In this document: positions 54,035 to 63,980 of the stretch, in pieces
How the letters are laid out: each line of letters starts with the position of its first letter
Numbering within the stretch: the stretch's first letter is position 1
From: Bin87 sp965220095
GTDB lineage: Bacteria > Chloroflexota > Dehalococcoidia > Lucifugimonadales > UBA3495
Reading direction: 5' to 3'
Assembly (NCBI GenBank): GCA_965220095.1
Contig: OZ244805.1
Location: 2,480,001 to 2,544,000, forward strand
DNA length: 64,000 bases
Notes under the pieces: model-generated
What the model was told of the DNA's origin: nothing
Databases searched by the model: none
Seen by the model: only the letters and a program-made list of their open reading frames with translations
Program-made: the position numbers and the translations under genes

Positions 54035-55026
54035 ATGAGCAAACACTCGCAGAGCAGAGCCGTCATCCTGCAAGCCGCTGGAACAGTCCCCAAGATCGGC
54101 CGACGCACAGCCAACTGTCCGAACATCACCGACCAAGACTACGTCGCAGTCCCACCACCGCTGAACCTCCAAGTTCACCCAGCTGGTGACTGCCTAGTCT
54201 GGCTCTGGAACATCAACGCCGACGGCTACGGCACTGCAGCGTTCGCCGGCCACGAGCGGCTTGCCCACCGACAAGCGTTCCTGCAGTCAAGGCAACGTCC
54301 CGCCAACCTCAATGTCCTGCACCTTTGCCATCGCCCGTTTTGCATGCAGCCCAGCCATCTCTACGACGGCTCAGCCAAAGAGAACAGCCAGGACCGTCGG
54401 ATCCGAATATCTGGAGAGTTCCACATGGACCTCTTCACCAAGAAGTCCGAGATCGTCCAAGCCGTAGCCAAATACCGCTGGCCATCGTCCACGCGCGCCG
54501 CCCAAGAACCCTTGATCATCGCGCCAGCGCAACACGACTGCGAATTCATCGTGCCCGCAATGGAACGCCTCATTTGCCCACTTGCGGTCGCGACAACCTG
54601 TCCGACGATACCGACACATATATCCCCGGTGCACCGCAAACCGATTGCGACGACCCGAACGTCGCCAACATATCCAAGCGTTCCCGTTCTTTCAGGAACT
54701 TAGCCGAAGGCATTACCATCGAAACGAACATCACCACGAATTACTCAATCCCCACGAACAGGGCCGAGCGCAGACGACTAGAAAAGGCAGCGCACAAGTC
54801 TCCTTTCCGCGACCGTCCTGTCCACCTAGGGTCGAACCGTGTCAAGTTCAAGCCCGGCGACAACGCACACATTGACCTCAACATGAAAGCCCCGCTACTC
54901 ACGGGACCCGGAGTGCTACTTCTGACTGCGACGCCCATCAAATTCCAAAACGGCGGTCCCGATGCCCTTGTACCGGAGCCTGCACGGGCAGCCGGCCTAA
55001 CCCGGTTGCACGTGAAACCCAGGTAA
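54035..55026 (+). pseudogene. HNH endonuclease with one-base deletion
   Basis: From ATG 54035 (AAGGAT upstream). 'HPAGDCLVWLWNINADGYGT', 'HERLAHRQAFLQSRQRPANL' and 'VLHLCHRPFCMQPSHLYDGS' followed by 'KENSQD' is a textbook HNH_3-type domain (two His, 'C..P.C..P.HL..G...EN..D'). At about 54585 the frame shifts: one added base gives 'LICPTCGRDNLSDDTDTYIP', and then 'ISKRSRSFRNLAEG' and a tail to 55026. Unshifted, the protein ends at 54703. The C-terminal CPTC suggests a zinc knuckle. It was probably a homing or phage-type nuclease. Confidence 0.65.
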
Positions 55027-55401
55027 AGTCCCTCCCGAGGAAGCGAACCGACCTCGCGGAAATCCCGCCATGCTGGTTCTCACGAGGCGAGCGAGAGCAA
55101 CCTCTGGCTCGCTGCGCACCAGCAGACTACCGAGTCAGTGCGCTGCATCCTGCATGACACGCAAGGACAGTGCCTGACCAATCCATTATCACGATTCCTG
55201 ATACCCCATTTCAAACTGAGTCACTACCAGGGTGCTTCCGTACTACGGGCCGGTGCCACCAATGAACACCGGCAGTCCGGCGTTTCAGCCGTGTTCGGCA
55301 TACGGCGCCTGGAGCGGCTCCGCGCAGTCCGTTTACCGGTGGATATGTCGCCGCGGTGGCCCGCCTGCGCCCCGGGAATAGCATTCCGTTGCGAGTGCTC
55401 T
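55027..55401. other. No gene; solo IS1-like end
   Basis: No supported gene. 55199-55231 is the solo copy of the IS1-like end, listed separately. Confidence 0.45.
55199..55231 (+). repeat. IS1-like end, solo copy
   Basis: 'CTGATACCCCATTTCAAACT' continuing as 'GAGTCACTACCAG', identical to the end next to the IS1-like transposase at 45206-45246 but in the other orientation. It is what remains of a lost copy. Confidence 0.65.
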
Positions 55402-56046
55402 TTAATTCCAGCGCGATGGCTTGCGCAAGACGAAGCCGTCAGCATCGATGACTTGCGTGGGAAACTGGCTGTCGGCAATGATCCTACGCCCCAGCCTGAA
55501 GGCGGCAGTCGCCTGATGACGCAATTGCTCGGAATGGCGGTTTGGCCGGAAGGCTACAACTACCCGCTTTTCAGGGTGGCTATGTAGTACGGTGTCAATC
55601 GGGCCAATCAAATCGCTGTCTGCGGAGATCACAATGGCGGTGTCGAAGGAGTCCTGCATCGCGTCGCGGAGCAACGCGACGGCGATGTTCACGTCGGTCA
55701 TCTTTTCTTCGAAGGTTGCCCAGGTTGCTCCACACCGCCGGCAGGTTCCGGTCTTGGGCAGGTGGTACCCGTGCTGGATCGTCAAGTCGGGCAGGGTTTC
55801 CAACGCCTTCAGGTAGGTATCCTGGCGTTGGGGTTGTTCGGGGTCGTGGGAGCGGGGCAGGAACCGGGCGGTGAAGTATCTGACCATAACCAGGCTCTGG
55901 CCGGGACGCAGCAGGCGTTCCGCCAGCCGGCGCAGGTTCAGCCAGTAGTAGCGGCGCCAGCTTCGGGATTTCAGGCCGTGGTAGAGGTTCAGCCCGTCAA
56001 CGTACACCGCTACTCGATGGGGCTGTGCCTGGCTTTCGTCGGGAAT
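55402..56046 (-). CDS. NYN-domain protein (LabA/DUF88-like)
   Basis: 'HRVAVYVDGLNLYHGL' is the first strand and Asp of the PIN-like NYN fold. 'EEKMTDVNIAVALLRDA' and 'DTAIVISADSDLIGPI' carry the other acidic residues. A CxxC ('CRRCGATW') lies between. Such proteins are predicted metal-dependent RNases. The 5' end is unclear: no ATG/GTG lies before the first strand, and the dispersed 25-base repeat (56051-56075) sits right there. ATT 56046 is listed only as a limit. The repeat may have displaced the original start. Confidence 0.7.
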   Translation of the reverse strand: MPDESQAQPHRVAVYVDGLNLYHGLKSRSWRRYYWLNLRRLAERLLRPGQSLVMVRYFTARFLPRSHDPEQPQRQDTYLKALETLPDLTIQHGYHLPKTGTCRRCGATWATFEEKMTDVNIAVALLRDAMQDSFDTAIVISADSDLIGPIDTVLHSHPEKRVVVAFRPNRHSEQLRHQATAAFRLGRRIIADSQFPTQVIDADGFVLRKPSRWN

Positions 56047-56050
56047 GTCG

Positions 56051-56075
56051 GGAGGCGATTTCGCTACTCCGATTC
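56051..56075. repeat. Dispersed repeat G, copy 1
   Basis: GGAGGCGATTTCGCTACTCC then GATTC. Near-identical copies lie at 62364-62387 and 63239-63262, and an inverted one at 62181-62205. Confidence 0.65.
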
Positions 56076-56170
56076 CGGCGCAACCGTGCCGGGAACCAAC
56101 CACAACGCCGGCTGATTTCGTAATTCGCCGGCGGACGGGCCGGCGCTCCGGCGCACCCGCTTTATCATTG

Positions 56171-56189
56171 CGACCCCGTACTTGATACG
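56171..56189. repeat. REP palindrome, copy 2
   Basis: CCCCGTACTTGATACGGGG, same as 24838-24856. It is followed by two tandem ~28-base copies of 'GCTCAGGATGAACGGG.TTGC' (56212-56280). Confidence 0.65.
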
Positions 56190-56350
56190 GGGGTGGCAAT
56201 CTCGTTGGCGTCCTTCGACAAGCTCAGGATGAACGGGATTGCCACGTCAGGCTCAGGATGAACGGGTTTGCCACGTCCCTCGGCGAGCTCGGGATGAGCG
56301 GGCGCTCCTCGCCATGACGGCAGGCTGGTTTGGTTTGACACAGTGAGTAC

Positions 56351-56544
56351 GCGTGAGCGCCAGGGCAAACGCATTCTAATTGAATCGTTTTTGGAGGTGC
56401 CCGTCATTCCCGCGAAAGCGGGAATCCAAGTGGCTTGGTTGTACGTCAACTGTCTGGAAGCAATCTGCATGGATTCCCGCTTTCGCGGGAATGACGGTTT
56501 ATCAGGCCACCTAAAGTTAGAATGCGTTTGCCCTGGCGCGTGAG
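56351..56544. mobile_element. Palindromic MITE with 22-bp perfect inverted ends
   Basis: Arms 56358-56379 (CGCCAGGGCAAACGCATTC...) and 56517-56538 are exact inverted copies over 22 bases. Both sides have the direct repeat GCGTGAG (56351-56357, 56538-56544). Inside lie two inverted REP units (CCCGCGAAAGCGGGAATCC type) at about 56404-56430 and 56470-56496. No coding capacity. Confidence 0.75.
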
Positions 56545-56679
56545 CGCGCTGGCGGTCACTTGCATCCCACGTTTATGGTATCCTCTTTAACCGATTCGGC
56601 ATTTGCTGGCGGACTGGCCTTGCATCGCGTAAGCTTGGTCCATATCACCTTACCCGAAACGCTGACAGGAGTTTACGTT

Positions 56680-59600
56680 GTGTCCCGAAAATCGCCCGCC
56701 CAAATCGCCCCCCCCCCCCCGCGTTAGGTAGGTCTGGAAGCCGTTTCCGACGCTGGGCTTTCCTGCCAATCGGCGTTGCGGCGCTGGCCGCCCTGGTCCT
56801 GGCCCTGTTTCTGTCATTCTCCAATACGGAGCAAGCCTCCGCGCAGCAGGCCGACGCCAGAAAGGACATAACCCTCCACAGCAACAACGAGAATCCCGCC
56901 GGCATCTGGTCCGACGGCACGACCATGTGGGTCATGGATGCTGCGGATAACAAGATCTACGCCTACAATCTGGCGACCAAGGCGCGCGACGCCGCCAAGG
57001 AATCCGGGGATGCCGGGAGCGCCACCAGCATCGACGTCGAGGCTGACACCGGCAATTACGACAGCGAGCCCCTCGGCATCTGGTCCGACGGCACGACCAT
57101 GTGGACGGTGAGAACTCAGGGGCTTGACGAAAACGACGAGCCTCTGGCCCACGATATCTACGCCTTCGACATGGAGACCTGGGCGCGCGTCCCGAGCAAG
57201 GATTTCATCCTCCACGCCGATAACGAGGACCCCGTGGACCTCTGGTCCGACGGCGACACGGTCTGGGTGACGGACTTTGATGCCAAGATATACGCCTACA
57301 AGATGAGCAACCAGGCGCGCGACCCCGGCAAGGACTTCGACACCGCCGACCTCGATCCCGAAAACACCAGTCCCAACTACCTCTGGTCCGACGGTGAAAC
57401 CCTATGGGTGCAGGACGAAAGCGATGACGCGCTCTACGCCCACAACCTGCGCACCAAGACGCGCGACGTCAGCCAAGATTACCCCGCCCTCGACGCCGAA
57501 AACACCGGGTCCAAGGGCATCTGGTCCGACGGCGAACACATGTGGGCGTCGGACAGCGGTGATGACAAGCTCTACGCCTACGTCGTACCCAGGCCGGCGT
57601 GCACGACCGGCGTTGCTTCGACCAATTTCAACAGCAGCGGGACCTACACGGACCGCGACGATTGGTCCGCCGAGTTCACGCGCAGCGACGCCAGGAGCGG
57701 CAGCTACGCGTGCTACTACACCTTCACCCTGGCCGCGGAAGAAGAGGTCAACATCCTCCTGGAGTCCACCGCCGCCAACGCCTACCTGCTCCTGCGGCGG
57801 GGCAGCGCCATCGAGGGCCCGGTCCTGGCCTTCAATGACAACATCAACGGCGACACACTCAATGCCCGGATCAGCAGGGTGCTGAGCGCCGGCACGTACA
57901 CTATCGAAGCCACTACCCGAGACCCCGGCGAGACGGGCGGCTTCACCCTGAAGCTCGCCAAGCGCACCCTCCTCGCGCCGGGGGCCGTGCCGGAGGGCGA
58001 GACCTGCGACACGGTGAACCTGACGGAAAAGGGAATCACCAACGGTCACTGGCTCGACGAGTGCAAGTCCTCCGGGGAATATACCTCGGGCACGGCGGGG
58101 AGGTACTACGACTTCCACGTGACGGGGCGGCGCAACGTGGCCATCACGCTGTCGTCCGTTCACGCCACTCCCCGCCTCATCCTGCGCTACGGCGCCAATA
58201 ACCACCGGTGGGGGATCGTCGGGTATGGCGCCTACTACAACCTGCGCGATTCCCGGCTCAGCATGACGCTGGAAGAAGGTAGCTACACCATCGAGGCCTT
58301 CACCAACGAACCCGGGCAGCGGGGCGCCTTCAGCCTGACCGTCTCCGGCAGCATCAGCGCGGCGCCTGATCCGGCGTCCCTGCCGGACCCGGTCTCCTGC
58401 GATGCCTCGCCGGGCAGCTCGACCGCTGCGGCTGCTGCGACCCTGCTGGCCGGCGAAACGGCGAGCGGCGAGTGGGGCCCCGGCTGCTTCTCCACCACCA
58501 GGGGCAACCCGCCACCCTACACGCGGTACTACACCTTCGCCCTGGATACGCGGAGCACGGTGGTCATCACCGCGCAGGCCACCAGCGGCGACCGCGTTGC
58601 CCCTGCGCTCATGCTGCGGCGGGGCGTCAACAACCGCTCCGGCTACATCGTGACCCAGGACCATCCGGACTCCGGGAACCGGTCCCGGATAACCCTCAAC
58701 CTGGCCCCCGGAACCTACGTCGTCGAGGTCGCCTCTGGCACCGGAACGACCTTCGGCGGGGTCCGCGTCGGAGGGACGGGCACCTTCACCGTGGGCTACA
58801 CCGCCCGGTCGTTCACGCCTGGCTGCAGCCCCCGGACCATCAGGGAGAACGTCGCGGTCAACGGCGAGTGGTGGAGCGATTGCGCGGCCTCCGCCAGCGG
58901 GCAGTATGCCGCCTGGTACACCTTCAGGGTGACCGGCCGGGACGCCAGGACCATGGCCATCAGGCTCGAGACGACCTACGGTCCCGGTCCCGCGCTGTAC
59001 CTGCGCCAGGGCGCGAACAACACCTCCGGCGCTCACCTGGCGTACAACGACTACCATCGCAATTCGAGCGTCGCGCAGATTACCAGGAGCCTGGAACCCG
59101 GCTACTACACCATCGAAGCCGCCACCTCCGGCCAGCCCGGGGAGGGCAACTTCACCCTGACGCTCGGCTCGGGGCCGGCCTGCGGCCATACCATAACGGA
59201 GACCGGCGAGGTCAGCGGCGAGTGGTACGGCCGTTGCGCGGCGTCCCCCGAGACCAATGCGGGGAGGTGGACGCCGTACAGCGCCGCGTACTACACCTTC
59301 ACGGTGACCGGCGAGGCCGCCAAGCGGGTGACCATCGACATCGACACCAAGGCCCGCGGCGTGCTGCGCCTGCGGGAGGGCGCCGATAACCGCTCCGGGG
59401 CGGCCCTGGCGAGCGGCCAGCCCCGCCACGTCGCCGCCAGGGATTTCACCACTCTCGACGCCGGCAACGGGAGTCCCGAAGGCCTCTGGTCCGACGGCAT
59501 CACCATGTGGGTGGCGGATATTGAGGATGATAAGATCTACGCCTACAAGATGAGCGACATGGCGCGCGACCCCGACCAGGATTTCAACACCCTCTCCGGC

Positions 59601-61595
59601 GCCGGCAACACCAATCCCCGTGGCATCTGGTCCAACGGCGAAACCATGTGGGTGGCGGACAATGTGAGTAACAAGCTCTTCGCCTACCAGCTGAACGACG
59701 GGACGCGCGACGCCGGCAAGGATTTCAACACCCTCTCCGGCGCCGGCAACACCGATCTCAGGGGCATCTGGTCCGACGGCTACACCATGTATGTGGCGGA
59801 CGCCGCTGATGTAAAGGCTTACGCCTACCGGATGAGCACCCGGCAGCGCCGCGACGGTGCGGACATCAGCTACGGCAGCAGCTTTTTCCAAAGCAGGGGC
59901 ATGTGGTCCGACGGCGTAACCATGTGGGTGGCGGACAATTTGAGTGACAAGCTCTTCGCCTACCAGCTGAACGACGGGACGCGCGACGGCGGCAAGGATT
60001 TCAACACCCTCTCCGGCGCCGGCAACACCAATCCCAGCGGCATCTGGTCCGACGGCACAACCACGTGGATAGCGGACTATGGCGCTGACAAGCTCTACGC
60101 CTACGCCCCGGGTATCAGCATGGACCTGCAGCCCGGCAGCTACACCATCGAGGCCGCCGGCATGACCTGGGGCCGCTTCACCCTGACCCTGGCCACCCCG
60201 CCGGGGGTGGGGCTGCTGCGCCAGCCCGACCCCGAGCCGGAGCCGACGTTCAACAGCGCGCCAAACTTCGACGCCAATGTCGAGACCACCCTCAGCCTGC
60301 CCGAGAACAGCGCGGCGGGAACCAACGTCGGCGCGCCCATCACCGCCACCGACTCCGACGGCGACGAGCTGACCTACTCGCTGTCCGGCGCGGACGCGGC
60401 ATCGTTCAGCATCAACGCCGGCACCGGCCAGTTGACCACCGCCGCCGGTGTGGAGTACGACTACGAAAGCAAGGCCGAATACTCCCTGGGGGTGAGCGCC
60501 GACGACGGGCAGGGCATCATCGCCAGCATCCTGGTGACGGTGAACCTGACGGACGTGAACGAGGCCCCGGCCTTCGGAGAGGGGTCATCCGCAGCGCGGC
60601 AGGTGGCCGAGAACAGCGCGGGCGGCGTCAACGTCGGCGCGCCCATCACGGCCACTGACCCTGAAGGCGACGAGCTGTACTACTTGATAACGGGACCGGA
60701 CTCATGGTCGTTCGAGATCAACTGGATCACCGGCCAACTGAGCACCCTCGACTACGAGGTGTACGACTACGAGAGCAAGTCGGAATACTCGCTGATAGTG
60801 AGCGCCGCCGCCGCCAATGGCGGAACCGCCAGCATCCCGGTGACGGTCACCCTGACCGCCGTGGATGAGGGCGAGACGCCGCCGGACGACGGAGCAGGCG
60901 GCGACGGCGGAGGGACGGGCGAGTCCAACACCGAGCCGGAACCGCCAGCCAACCGGGCGCCAACCTTCGACGCCGGCAGCGGCGCCGGGCTGACGGTGGC
61001 CGAGAACAGCGCGGCGGGAACCAACGTGGGCGCGCCCATAACGGCCACCGACCCCGACGACGGCGACACGCTGACCTACTCGCTGTCCGGCGCGGACGCG
61101 GCATCGTTCAGCATCAACACCGCCACCGGCCAGTTGACCACCAGGTCCGGCGTAACCTACAACTACGAGGCCAAGTCGGCCTACTCCCTCGCGGTGAGCG
61201 CCGCCGACGGCAAGGGCCTCTCCGCCAGCATCCCGGTGACGGTCAACCTGACCGACGTGGACGAGGCGCCCACGGTGTCGGACACGTCGCAGTTCAAGAA
61301 CCACGACACCAGGGTGGGGCAGGCGTTCAACCTGTTCCTGCCGGCGGCGGACGCGAACAGCGGCGACGGCGGGCCATACGAGTACCTGCTGTGGCACCGG
61401 GGCCAGGGCCGGAACTTCATGGACCAGGCCGTCAACGGCCTGCGGTTCGACCCGGCGACGCGGGAGCTGTCGGGCACGCCGGAGGCCGCGGGCGTCTATC
61501 GGTTGAGCTACGTAGTCCACGACAACGACGCCAACCGCAGCGTAGCGGACCGCTTCCGGGCGCGCACCAACCTGCAAATAACGGTGTCGCAGTAG
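56680..61595 (+). CDS. Giant exported PPC/cadherin-like surface protein, poly-C switch
   Basis: AGGAG (56667-56671) lies 8 bases before GTG 56680, which starts S-R-K-S-P-A-Q-I and then a run of 13 C's. With 14 (or 11) C's the frame continues through 'GSRFRRWAFLPIGVAALAAL' (signal/TM segment) and 'EQASAQQAD' into a ~1640-residue protein. With 13 it meets TAG at 56725. Domains: 'GIWSDGTTMWVMDAADNKIY'-type propeller-like repeats (56900-57590 and 59450-60110), five PPC-like domains with 'YYTFTL' and 'AGTYTIEA' (57600-59430), three cadherin-like domains ('AENSA.GTNVGAPITATD', 60260-61260), and a terminal Ig-like domain. Probably a surface adhesin whose expression is switched by the C-run. Opposite-strand frames are shadows. 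Confidence 0.8.
56708..56720 (+). promoter_or_regulatory. Poly-C13 tract, putative phase-variation switch
   Basis: Thirteen consecutive C's in codons 10-14 of the giant surface protein. Slipped-strand change to 14 or 11 C's restores the frame. It could also be an assembly miscount. Confidence 0.7.
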
Positions 61596-61780
61596 CATCG
61601 GACGCAACAGCGCCCGACGCCACGCAGGGGCGGGTTTGAAACCCGCCCCTGCGCTTTGCCAGGGCCTTCTCAAAGTCCTCCGACCTCCGCTCAAAGTCCC
61701 TTAACACCCGCTCATGGTGAGCTTGTCGAACCATCGGCGACCGTCCTTCGACAAGGCTCAGGACGAGCGGGTTAGAGCCT
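61596..61780. other. Intergenic with short repeats
   Basis: Contains 'CAGGGGCGGGTTTGAAACC' and 'CCTTCGACAAGGCTCAGGAC', common scattered repeat units. No gene. Confidence 0.45.
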
Positions 61781-62147
61781 GTTGACAATTAGCAAACCAG
61801 CCCGTCACTCCTGCAAAAGAACGCCACCCCGCAGGGCAATCGCATTTGGGCAGATTAACCCCCGTCATTCCCGCGAAGGCGGGAATCCAGAAACCGAAGT
61901 CAGCAGTTTTGTTGCGAAAACCAGGCGGATAACACGCTCTGGACTCCGGCTTTCGCCGGAGTGACGAGGTTGTAATTCCAAATGCGATTGCCCTGCGTCA
62001 CCCCGTACTTGATACGGGGCAGGAGTCCAGAGAGGGTATGATGAAAGAATCAGAACCGTGATTAACGACTTCGACCACTGGATTCCCGCTTTCGCGGGAA
62101 TGACGGTTGAGGTGCGGGAATGACGGGCTGGTTTGCTAATTGTCAAC
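61781..62147. mobile_element. Nested palindromic elements
   Basis: Outer arms 61781-61807 (GTTGACAATTAGCAAACCAG...) and 62121-62147 are exact inverted copies over 27 bases. Nested inside, a second pair at 61830-61849 (CGCAGGGCAATCGCATTTGG) and 61978-61997 is inverted and exact over 20 bases and is related to the arms at 56358. Inside both are REP units (61866-61888, 61941-61960, 62081-62103) and, between the inner and outer right arms, REP palindrome copy 3 (62001-62019). Confidence 0.75.
62001..62019. repeat. REP palindrome, copy 3
   Basis: CCCCGTACTTGATACGGGG, as at 24838 and 56171. Confidence 0.65.
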
Positions 62148-62705
62148 ACACCCTGGTAGTTTTCGGACGCCGACCCAACAAATCCCGAGTAGCGAAATCG
62201 CCTCGAATGTCGGCAATGGAAGTTGACATTTTGTTGCATTTCGCGTAGCCTAAACTTCAACCCCCCCAGCGGGTAGTGCCGCTGGGCCGACGCTCCCGTA
62301 AGGGGGCGTTTCTTTTGGGATTGTACGCCGATTTTACCCGCGTGCGGGAGAGTGCGCGAAATTGGAGGCGATTCCGCTACTCGGATTTCGACAAAGCCGT
62401 GAACGAAACCGAACGGTAGGGTGACGGATTCCGTATTCTTTTCTGCGGCCTTCTCAGCAGGGGCTCTGCATCCGCAGGAACCGCCGGCGGGGGTGCTAGG
62501 CGAGACCAAGCCTGGCACCCCGCCTACTTGGTGGCCGGCAGCGCCACTGGCGCTTGTAGCTAATCGCGGGTAGTTACGCTGCCGTGGCCAGCTCGGTTGG
62601 ATCGTTCCGCATGGGGTTCACACCGGGCCGGATTGGCCTTTTCCGGGCAGTGTCCCAATAGGGTAATTTGCACTGGGGACAAACCTTGGTCTACGGTAAT
62701 TTCCC
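62148..62705. other. Intergenic, repeat G copies 2 and 3
   Basis: No gene supported. Holds repeat G at 62181-62205 (inverted) and 62364-62387, and a small hairpin at 62331-62350 ('ACCCGCGTGCGGG'). Confidence 0.5.
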
Positions 62706-63188
62706 CTACGGGGTTTTTGCTTGGGCCGTCGGCAGCAACGGGCGCAGCAGGTCGGCAAGGGCTCCTGATGCTTCTAGAATATTTCCGCTGATGAATTCGG
62801 TAAGGTTGCTGCCGTATGGTCCGCCGGCGTTAGCCTTCCATCCGATCAGCGTCCATCTCTCATCACCATCGTGCCTGAGCTGGTAGGTGTATGTATCTGC
62901 TCCGGCCGCTAGGACTTCTTGTTCTAGAATCCAGCCTTCAGGCATTGCGCCGTTGATGGTAATCCATTCGCCCATGATCCAGCGACGATGCTGCGCCCAC
63001 TGGAACTGCTTCCATTTGCCCCATTCCAGTAGTAGCGTTTGGTATTTGTGTTCTTGGTACTGAATCAGCCGGAACATTCCGTCATCGGAATGCCAGCATC
63101 TGCCGCTGTCGTACCCTTCTGGTAGGGATTCGGATTCTACCCACTCGCATCGCGGCATGCCGACAGCGGGCAATGCTATGTCAATCAT
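62706..63188 (-). CDS. Hypothetical protein
   Basis: 160 residues; AGGTGA lies 7 bases before ATG 63188. It is Trp- and Gly-rich: 'WHSDDGMFRLIQYQEHKYQT', 'WAQHRRWIMGEWITING' and 'YTYQLRHDGDERWTLIGWKA'. The C-terminal helix is 'LEASGALADLLRPLLP'. No signal peptide or known motif. Good start and composition support a real gene. Confidence 0.6.
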   Translation of the reverse strand: MIDIALPAVGMPRCEWVESESLPEGYDSGRCWHSDDGMFRLIQYQEHKYQTLLLEWGKWKQFQWAQHRRWIMGEWITINGAMPEGWILEQEVLAAGADTYTYQLRHDGDERWTLIGWKANAGGPYGSNLTEFISGNILEASGALADLLRPLLPTAQAKTP

Positions 63189-63238
63189 GGTCGTTCACCT
63201 GTGCGCTTGGTTATTCCTTTGGACCGGTCTTCTTGGTT

Positions 63239-63262
63239 GGAGGCGATTCCGCTACTCGGATT
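63239..63262. repeat. Dispersed repeat G, copy 4
   Basis: GGAGGCGATTCCGCTACTCG then GATT, the same as 62364-62387. It lies between two small minus-strand genes. Confidence 0.65.
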
Positions 63263-63330
63263 TTCGCTGTACGACAGCGGAAACTGGTCGCTGTGGTGAT
63301 GGTATCCGTTCTGTGCTCGGTTCTTGGGGG

Positions 63331-63486
63331 CTAAACGAGGTTTAGCTGCGGTGATTCGGCGATCCTGTCGAAGATTGACCTTGCAATGACTTGAAACACG
63401 TGGCGCTTGGCGTCGGTGTCGGTCATGTACTTGTTCACCAGCGCTCCGTTGGAGTTGAGCATCTGCACCAAGATGTTGTCAATCAT
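63331..63486 (-). CDS. 51-residue conserved-looking small protein
   Basis: 'MIDNILVQMLNSNGALVNKY', 'MTDTDAKRHVFQVIARSIFD' and 'RIAESPQLNLV'. The ATG at 63486 overlaps the TGA of the upstream frame (ATGA), a classic sign of translational coupling. It is fully helical by composition. It resembles C-terminal helices of some restriction or helicase proteins, but I cannot name a family. Confidence 0.55.
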   Translation of the reverse strand: MIDNILVQMLNSNGALVNKYMTDTDAKRHVFQVIARSIFDRIAESPQLNLV

Positions 63487-63980
63487 GCTGCGAACATTGT
63501 GGTGTCGTCAATACCGCACTTGCAGAGTCTCTCAAAGATCTCGAGCGTCTGGCCGGACTCGCGTTTCCTTTCCGCGCCTGGCCACTGTCGGATCTCGTTT
63601 CAGGGCGGCTCCGGGTTGTCAGCGAGATTTGGTTCGGCTTGATCAAGGTACACCATCGCTGCCCGTTGGGACGCGGCTGCGTAGATTTCCTCCAGTGCGG
63701 CCGCCAGGTCTTTGTTGCCTTGCCAGAATGGGAATCGGCCCAGTTGCTTGGGCAATGGTGCGTGAATTTTCGGTATTTCCGCAGTGCCAAGGTCCGCGTC
63801 GGCCAACGCGGGTAATGGGTTGGCCCAGAACACATCCTGGTCTTCCTGCAATGGCTCGGAGCCAGCGGCGGCCCTTCGATGGTCTGGGCGTAGAGACCGC
63901 AGTTGTAGCACCGGAAAACCGCTTGGCTCTCGCGGTGGCAGGCTCCTCATTATTGTGTGGGTGGACCGCCCGCCCGGCAA
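63487..63980 (-). pseudogene. Zinc-ribbon protein with frameshift and stop, 5' end uncertain
   Basis: One frame reads 'ESQAVFRCYNCGLYAQTIEG' and 'PPLAPSHC'. A one-base change at about 63848 leads into 'EDQDVFWANPLPALADADLG', 'IHAPLPKQLGRFPFWQGNKD' and 'LAAALEEIYAAASQRAAMVY' in the frame that stops at TGA 63602-63600. The same frame continues 'NEIRQWPGAERKRESGQTLE' and 'IFERLCKCGIDDTTMFAA' and ends by overlapping the start of the 63486 gene. That coupling shows the true end was here and that the TGA is internal. Unknown function. The gene may begin beyond the window edge. Confidence 0.5.

Noticed and set aside
57402..59891. Long minus-strand frame of ~829 codons
   Set aside because: Shadow of the giant surface protein; the plus-strand domains are unambiguous.
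62331..62350. Stray CRISPR-like half repeat ('ACCCGCGTGCGGG')
   Set aside because: Only the short palindromic core resembles the array repeat; no register, spacer or second copy.
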